Below, in pieces: positions 60,695 through 64,000 of a DNA stretch of 64,000 nt. The stretch lies in contig CAWKOH010000004.1 of assembly GCA_963851245.1 (NCBI GenBank), positions 558,001 through 622,000 on the forward strand, written 5' to 3'. The position numbers were made by a program, and so were the translations under genes. Within the stretch, counting starts at the first letter, position 1, and every line of letters begins with the position of its first letter. The stretch is from CAWKOH01 sp963851245 (GTDB lineage: Bacteria; Actinomycetota; Acidimicrobiia; Acidimicrobiales; Palsa-688). Below the pieces are notes generated by a model. It was not told the origin of the DNA, did not search any database, and saw nothing but the letters and a program-made list of their open reading frames with translations.

Positions 60695-61260
60695 GTGTTG
60701 AAGCTGGCCTGCCAGGCCTGGTCGCTGATCCGCTCCGGGCGCAGCACGTTGACGTTGTAGAAGTTGTCCAGGAAGTCCTTGAAGTAGGCGGGCCGGTCCT
60801 TGACGACGGCCGCCTTGATCCCGTCGAACACGGATTGGTCCACGCCCTCGGGGTTACCGGCGGTCTTGAGCAGGTAGGGCGGGATGGCCCCCATCAGCAC
60901 CGCCTTGCGCACCCGGCCCGAACCGTAGGTGCCCAGATAGCGGGTCACCTCGCCGGTGCCCATCGAGAACCCGCACAAGACCACGTCGTCCAGCTCCAGG
61001 TGGCCCAGCAGCGTGTTCAGGTCGGCCGCGAACGTGTCGTAGTCGTAGCCGATCGCTGGCTGGCTGGACTGGCCGAACCCGCGCCGGTCATAGCTGATGA
61101 CCCGGTACCCCGCCTGGAGCAGGACCCGCTCCTGCTTCTCCCACGAATGCCCGTTCAGCGGGTAGCCGTGGATCAGCACCACGGGCTGCCCGGTGCCATG
61201 GTCCTCGTAGTAGATCTCGATGTCGTCCGTGTTCTCCTGGCCGACGACCACTGTGGACAT
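60535..61260 (-). CDS. Alpha/beta hydrolase (chloroperoxidase-like), chimeric 3' end
   Basis: ATG 61260 starts a chloroperoxidase/esterase-like hydrolase: VVLIHGYPLNGHSWEKQERV, RVISYDRRGFGQSSQP, nucleophile VVLCGFSMGTGEVTRYLG and AVLMGAIPPYLLKTAGNPEG. Homology stops at about residue 188 (ISDQAWQASFNTVA), just where mftC homology begins in another frame; the remaining 53 codons to 60535 read mftC DNA out of frame. The acid and His of the triad, expected in the missing C-terminal 80 residues, are lost. Belongs with the right-hand segment of the window. Confidence 0.82.
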   Translation of the reverse strand: MSTVVVGQENTDDIEIYYEDHGTGQPVVLIHGYPLNGHSWEKQERVLLQAGYRVISYDRRGFGQSSQPAIGYDYDTFAADLNTLLGHLELDDVVLCGFSMGTGEVTRYLGTYGSGRVRKAVLMGAIPPYLLKTAGNPEGVDQSVFDGIKAAVVKDRPAYFKDFLDNFYNVNVLRPERISDQAWQASFNTVANRPSGPTSTTWSTTPSRGGSASSSRPTARPSTPDGPPAWRGWTTWMSRSR

Positions 61261-61382
61261 GCTTTCTCCTCCTGTCGTGCACGGAACTGGGCAGCCGCCC
61301 ACCGCGGCTGCGGCGCCGGAGCAACGACGGTGGCGCGGCTGCCGGACTTGTCATCAGCCTGCCGGGAGACACCCGCCCGCAG

Positions 61383-61402
61383 CACCGGTCAGATGACCGG
61401 TG
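61383..61402. promoter_or_regulatory. 20-bp operator-like palindrome
   Basis: CACCGGTCAGATGACCGGTG: perfect 9-bp arms around GA, in the 210-bp gap between the divergent hydrolase and SRPBCC genes. Suits a dimeric repressor such as TetR or MarR; no such regulator is seen nearby. Confidence 0.45.
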
Positions 61403-61470
61403 TTCGCCGCGGCCCGGTGCCGAAGACTCTGACCTGTTGCCCCCGCAGGTGCTCACAGGAAGGAGCGGAC

Positions 61471-62004
61471 ATGGCCGGCCCCTTCGGCCCGGATGATCCG
61501 GCTGAGGCTGACGCGGTTCACGCGCTCCGCTGGCCCGCTGGCTTTTCCCCTGGATGCTCGGACGTGTGGGCCCGCAGCGAGGTGATCATCCTTGCCCCGG
61601 CCGCGGTGGTGTTCTCGCATCTGGTCACGGCTGGCCGGTGGGAGCGGGACTTCCCGGGCCTCCGGGACGTCCGCGTCCTGACCGGAGGGCACGAGGACCT
61701 GGCCGAGGACACCGCGTTTGAATTCGAGATGGACGGCCTCCGGCTTACGGCACAGGTCAGTGACTTCGCCGCCGGCCGCCGGCTGGCCTGGTCGGGCCAG
61801 GGAATCGACATCAGCACGTACCACGCGTGGGTTCTCTCCGGCGAGGTCAGCAGGTCACGCGCCCTCGCGGGCTTCGCGGCCAGAGGTGCGGCCGCCATCG
61901 CGCTGCGGGAGACCGACCCCGCCGCCGCGCAGCGCACGCTTGACCGATGGGCTGGCGGGCTGAAAGCAGCGGCGGAGAGGGGCGTCCCCGGCGACCGTCC
62001 GTAA
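61471..62004 (+). CDS. SRPBCC-domain protein
   Basis: A 177-residue protein from ATG 61471 with AGGAAGGAGC upstream. Core: SEVIILAPAAVVFSHLVTAG, WERDFPGLRDVRVLTGGHED, AFEFEMDGLRLTAQVSDFAA, GRRLAWSGQGIDISTYHAWV, ending in helix PAAAQRTLDRWAGGLKAAAE. This is a START-like ligand-binding fold, as in polyketide cyclase/dehydrase or uncharacterised proteins. The segment after HAWV (SGEVSRSRALAGFAARGAAA) fits the fold poorly and may hide a pair of indels. It overlaps the convergent LuxR gene by 150 nt as read, another hint of indels. Confidence 0.72.
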   Translation: MAGPFGPDDPAEADAVHALRWPAGFSPGCSDVWARSEVIILAPAAVVFSHLVTAGRWERDFPGLRDVRVLTGGHEDLAEDTAFEFEMDGLRLTAQVSDFAAGRRLAWSGQGIDISTYHAWVLSGEVSRSRALAGFAARGAAAIALRETDPAAAQRTLDRWAGGLKAAAERGVPGDRP

Positions 62005-64000
62005 CGAGGTGTCCGGCGCGCCGAGCGCGTCGCGGAGGGCAGCCCGCGTCGTGATGCCCAGCTTGGGGAAGATCTGGTAGAGATGGCCGCCCACGGTCCG
62101 CGGGGACAGGTAGAGCCGTTCCGCGATCTGCTTGTTGGTCAGCCCCGACGCCGCGAGGCGGGCGATCTGCAGTTCCTGCGGGGTCAGGGAGTCAGCCCCC
62201 CGGGCGCCGGAAGGCGCCCTGATCGCGCCGGTCGCGCGCAATTCCAGCTCGGCGCGGGAGGCCCAGGGCGCGGCCCCCAGCTTCTGGAAGGCCGTGAGGG
62301 CAGCCTGAAGAGGGATCCTGGATTCGGTGGCGGCCCGGGTCCGGCGCAGGCGTTCGCCGTAAGCGAGCCGCACCCGTGCGGCATCGAACGGCCACTGCTC
62401 CACGGTGGGAAGGCCCAGTGCCCGCTGGAACAGCGCGGGAGCCTGCTCGTCGTCGGCGGCGATGGCGGCGGACGCCGTCACCAGGATGGCCAGCCTCGGG
62501 GACAGCGCCGGGAGGTCCGCTTCCCGCATGGCCCGCACATGCCGGTCCGCGTCGTCGTGCCGGTGGGTGCGCACGGCAGCGTTGACCAGATCCATGACGA
62601 CCCACAGGCCATGCGGGACATGGGAAGCCAGGGTCCCCGCCGGGCTGATCGCCGTCGCGTGGTGGTAGGCGCTCTCGAAGTCACCCTGGCCAAGATCGGC
62701 CAGCACCAGGGCGTGCCGGGCGTAGACCTGCGCGGTGCGGGCCCCGCGCGGCCCGGCCCAGCCGATCATCTGGTCGGCCAGCGCCCGGCTGGTGTCAAAC
62801 CGGCCCTGGACGGCAGCCAGCAGCGCCTGGTGGTAGCGGAAGTACCAGCCGAAGAACCGGCTGCCGCGCTCCTCGCAGACGCTGAGCCCCTCGGCGGCGA
62901 GTTCGCCGCTTCCCCCCATTCACCCCGGTGGAAGTCGTCGATGCACAGGTCCATCAGGGCCACGAAGTGTTTTCTCCCCAGACGGTTTTCGCGCCCGCGG
63001 AGCACGGTCCGCCACAGCGGCTCACGGACCTCCGCGAGGCGGTCGGCGTAGATCGCGGCCGCCGCGACGTTCTCGACCGCATTCCGGGCGGCCTCGTGGT
63101 GCACGGTCTTCAGCGCGGCCCCGAGCCGGGGCAGCGCCGCTACCCCGGTGCGGGCCGGGTCCGCGAACATGTCGATGGTCAGCGCGAGCTCCGGCGGCGG
63201 CCCGGGGGAAAGCCGGGCCAGCGCGGCGTAGAACGGGTCCCACAGCTCACGCCGCCCGCCGCAGTAGCAGAGCAGCGCCAGCGTCCACAGCGCGTTGATC
63301 AGCGCGGTGTCGCGCGCATCCCAGCGGCGGCCTCTGCCCGCGATGGCCCCCACCAGCAGCCGGTGGGCGGTATCGATGTGGCCGTCCGCATTGAGCATCA
63401 CGAACGCGGCCGCCGACGCGTAGTTCAGCAGGTCATCGACGTGCGGGCTGGCCTGGCGCGTGCCTTCCAGCAGCTGGGAGGTGCTCCTCATCTCCCCGAG
63501 GACCTGAGCGCCGATATAGGCGGCCTGGGCCAGCCTGCGGCTGCGCTCCGCGGGAGCGGGGCTCAGGTCGGCCGCACGGGTCAGCGTGGTTACCGCCGCG
63601 GAGTAGTCTCCCCGGTCGGCGACGCGCCGCGCCGCATCCTCCAGCAAGGCGGCCACCTGCTCATCGGGCCCGACGGAGGCCTCGCCCAGGTGCCATGCCC
63701 GGCGCTCGGGCTGGCCTGCGAGGGCCTCGGCCAGCGCCTGGTGGGTGCGCCGGCGCTTCCGCGGCGGTTGACGCCCCGACCGCCGCGGAGCGGATCAGCG
63801 GATGCCGGAACGTGACCCGGTGGGTGTTCTCCCCGGCCCGCACCAGGTGGTCGCGCTCGGCGGGAGCGAGATCATCGAGCTGGTAGCGGCGGCCGCCGGC
63901 CGCGTGCAGCACACGGAGGTCCCCGGTGCCTTCCAGGGCCGCCGCGAGGAGGAGCGCCCGGGTCCGGGGAGGGAGCCGGGCGACGCGTGTGGTGAACAGC
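61855..64000 (-). CDS. LAL-type LuxR-family regulator, partial and frameshifted (5' end outside window)
   Basis: The C-terminal part of a large ATP-binding LuxR (LAL) regulator. The LuxR helix-turn-helix is clear: SLTPQELQIARLAASGLTNK, QIAERLYLSPRTVGGHLYQI, FPKLGITTRAALRDAL. Upstream, TPR-like helices fill about 450 residues. Two one-base shifts, near 62915 (in a run of six G) and near 63760, break the frame. The P-loop ATPase domain would lie beyond 64000. As read, it runs about 50 residues past the HTH to 61855; the true stop is probably nearer 62000. Target genes unknown; the neighbouring SRPBCC and hydrolase are candidates. Confidence 0.82.

Noticed and set aside
1..64000. tRNA, rRNA, insertion sequence or prophage genes
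   Set aside because: No T-loop-like GTTCGAATC patterns, transposase or phage motifs were found by eye; a tRNAscan or profile search could still find one.

Overview
The window is a high-GC actinobacterial chromosome segment. Signs of this are an F420-type LLM oxidoreductase, a wax-ester synthase (WS/DGAT) homologue, a SufU-type SUF system, homodimeric pyruvate dehydrogenase E1, a DUF3039 protein, mycofactocin genes, many GTG/TTG starts and dense divergent gene pairs. The gene set suits a deep-branching soil or freshwater lineage such as an acidimicrobial actinobacterium, but no 16S gene is present to confirm this. No tRNA, rRNA, CRISPR array, prophage or insertion sequence was seen. Most of the window is core metabolism.

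Layout. 1-2.3 kb: the start of an AbiEi/DUF559-type gene, an SRPBCC-ArsR operon with two 18-bp operators, and clpP. 2.3-5.1 kb: a membrane protein, an eIF2B-like protein and a DUF885 protein; the last two end in tandem stop-codon arrays. 5.1-9 kb: three ethylmalonyl-CoA-pathway genes (malyl-CoA lyase, methylsuccinyl-CoA dehydrogenase, mesaconyl-CoA hydratase) with a methyltransferase. 9-14 kb: an MBL hydrolase, then a heavily frameshifted FtsH-like protease facing a frameshifted S9 oligopeptidase. 14-20 kb: YihY protein, LLM oxidoreductase, small enzymes, WS/DGAT acyltransferase and patatin. 20-24.8 kb: sufB, a membrane protein, sufD, a Rieske ferredoxin and sufC. 25-33.4 kb: ArsR regulator with a desaturase, PaaX-like regulator with a cyclase, NlpC/P60 hydrolase, thiolase and FAD reductase. 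33.4-36 kb: sufU, sufS and a second sufC on the other strand. 36-43.2 kb: glycogen debranching enzyme, MBL hydrolase, acyl-CoA dehydrogenase, a structured RNA-like element, an alpha/beta hydrolase lacking its serine, thiE-thiS and a HhH-GPD protein. 43-56.7 kb: aceE, MFS transporter, RNase HI, hydantoinase A and B, MmcQ/YjbR, a damaged methyltransferase, murJ and purB. 56.8-60.7 kb: mycofactocin genes mftF, SDR, mftE and the 3' part of mftC. 60.7-64 kb: a truncated alpha/beta hydrolase, an SRPBCC protein and a LAL-type LuxR regulator.

Three non-coding observations stand out. (1) Three genes end in tandem arrays that repeat their own stop-codon region with periods of 13, 28/29 and 16 bp; none of these is a multiple of 3, so stops fall in all three frames. 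(2) An ungapped 79-nt palindromic element occurs twice, 42 kb apart, with a compensatory stem change. (3) A 220-nt intergenic element carries a Shine-Dalgarno tract matching almost the whole 16S 3' tail, opposed by a perfect internal 10-bp complement and closed by a terminator.

Caution: about 25 single-base frameshifts interrupt otherwise conserved proteins and look like residual sequencing indels. At about 60694 two unrelated truncated genes abut, which may be a misassembly. Frameshifted genes are given below with their full homologous span.
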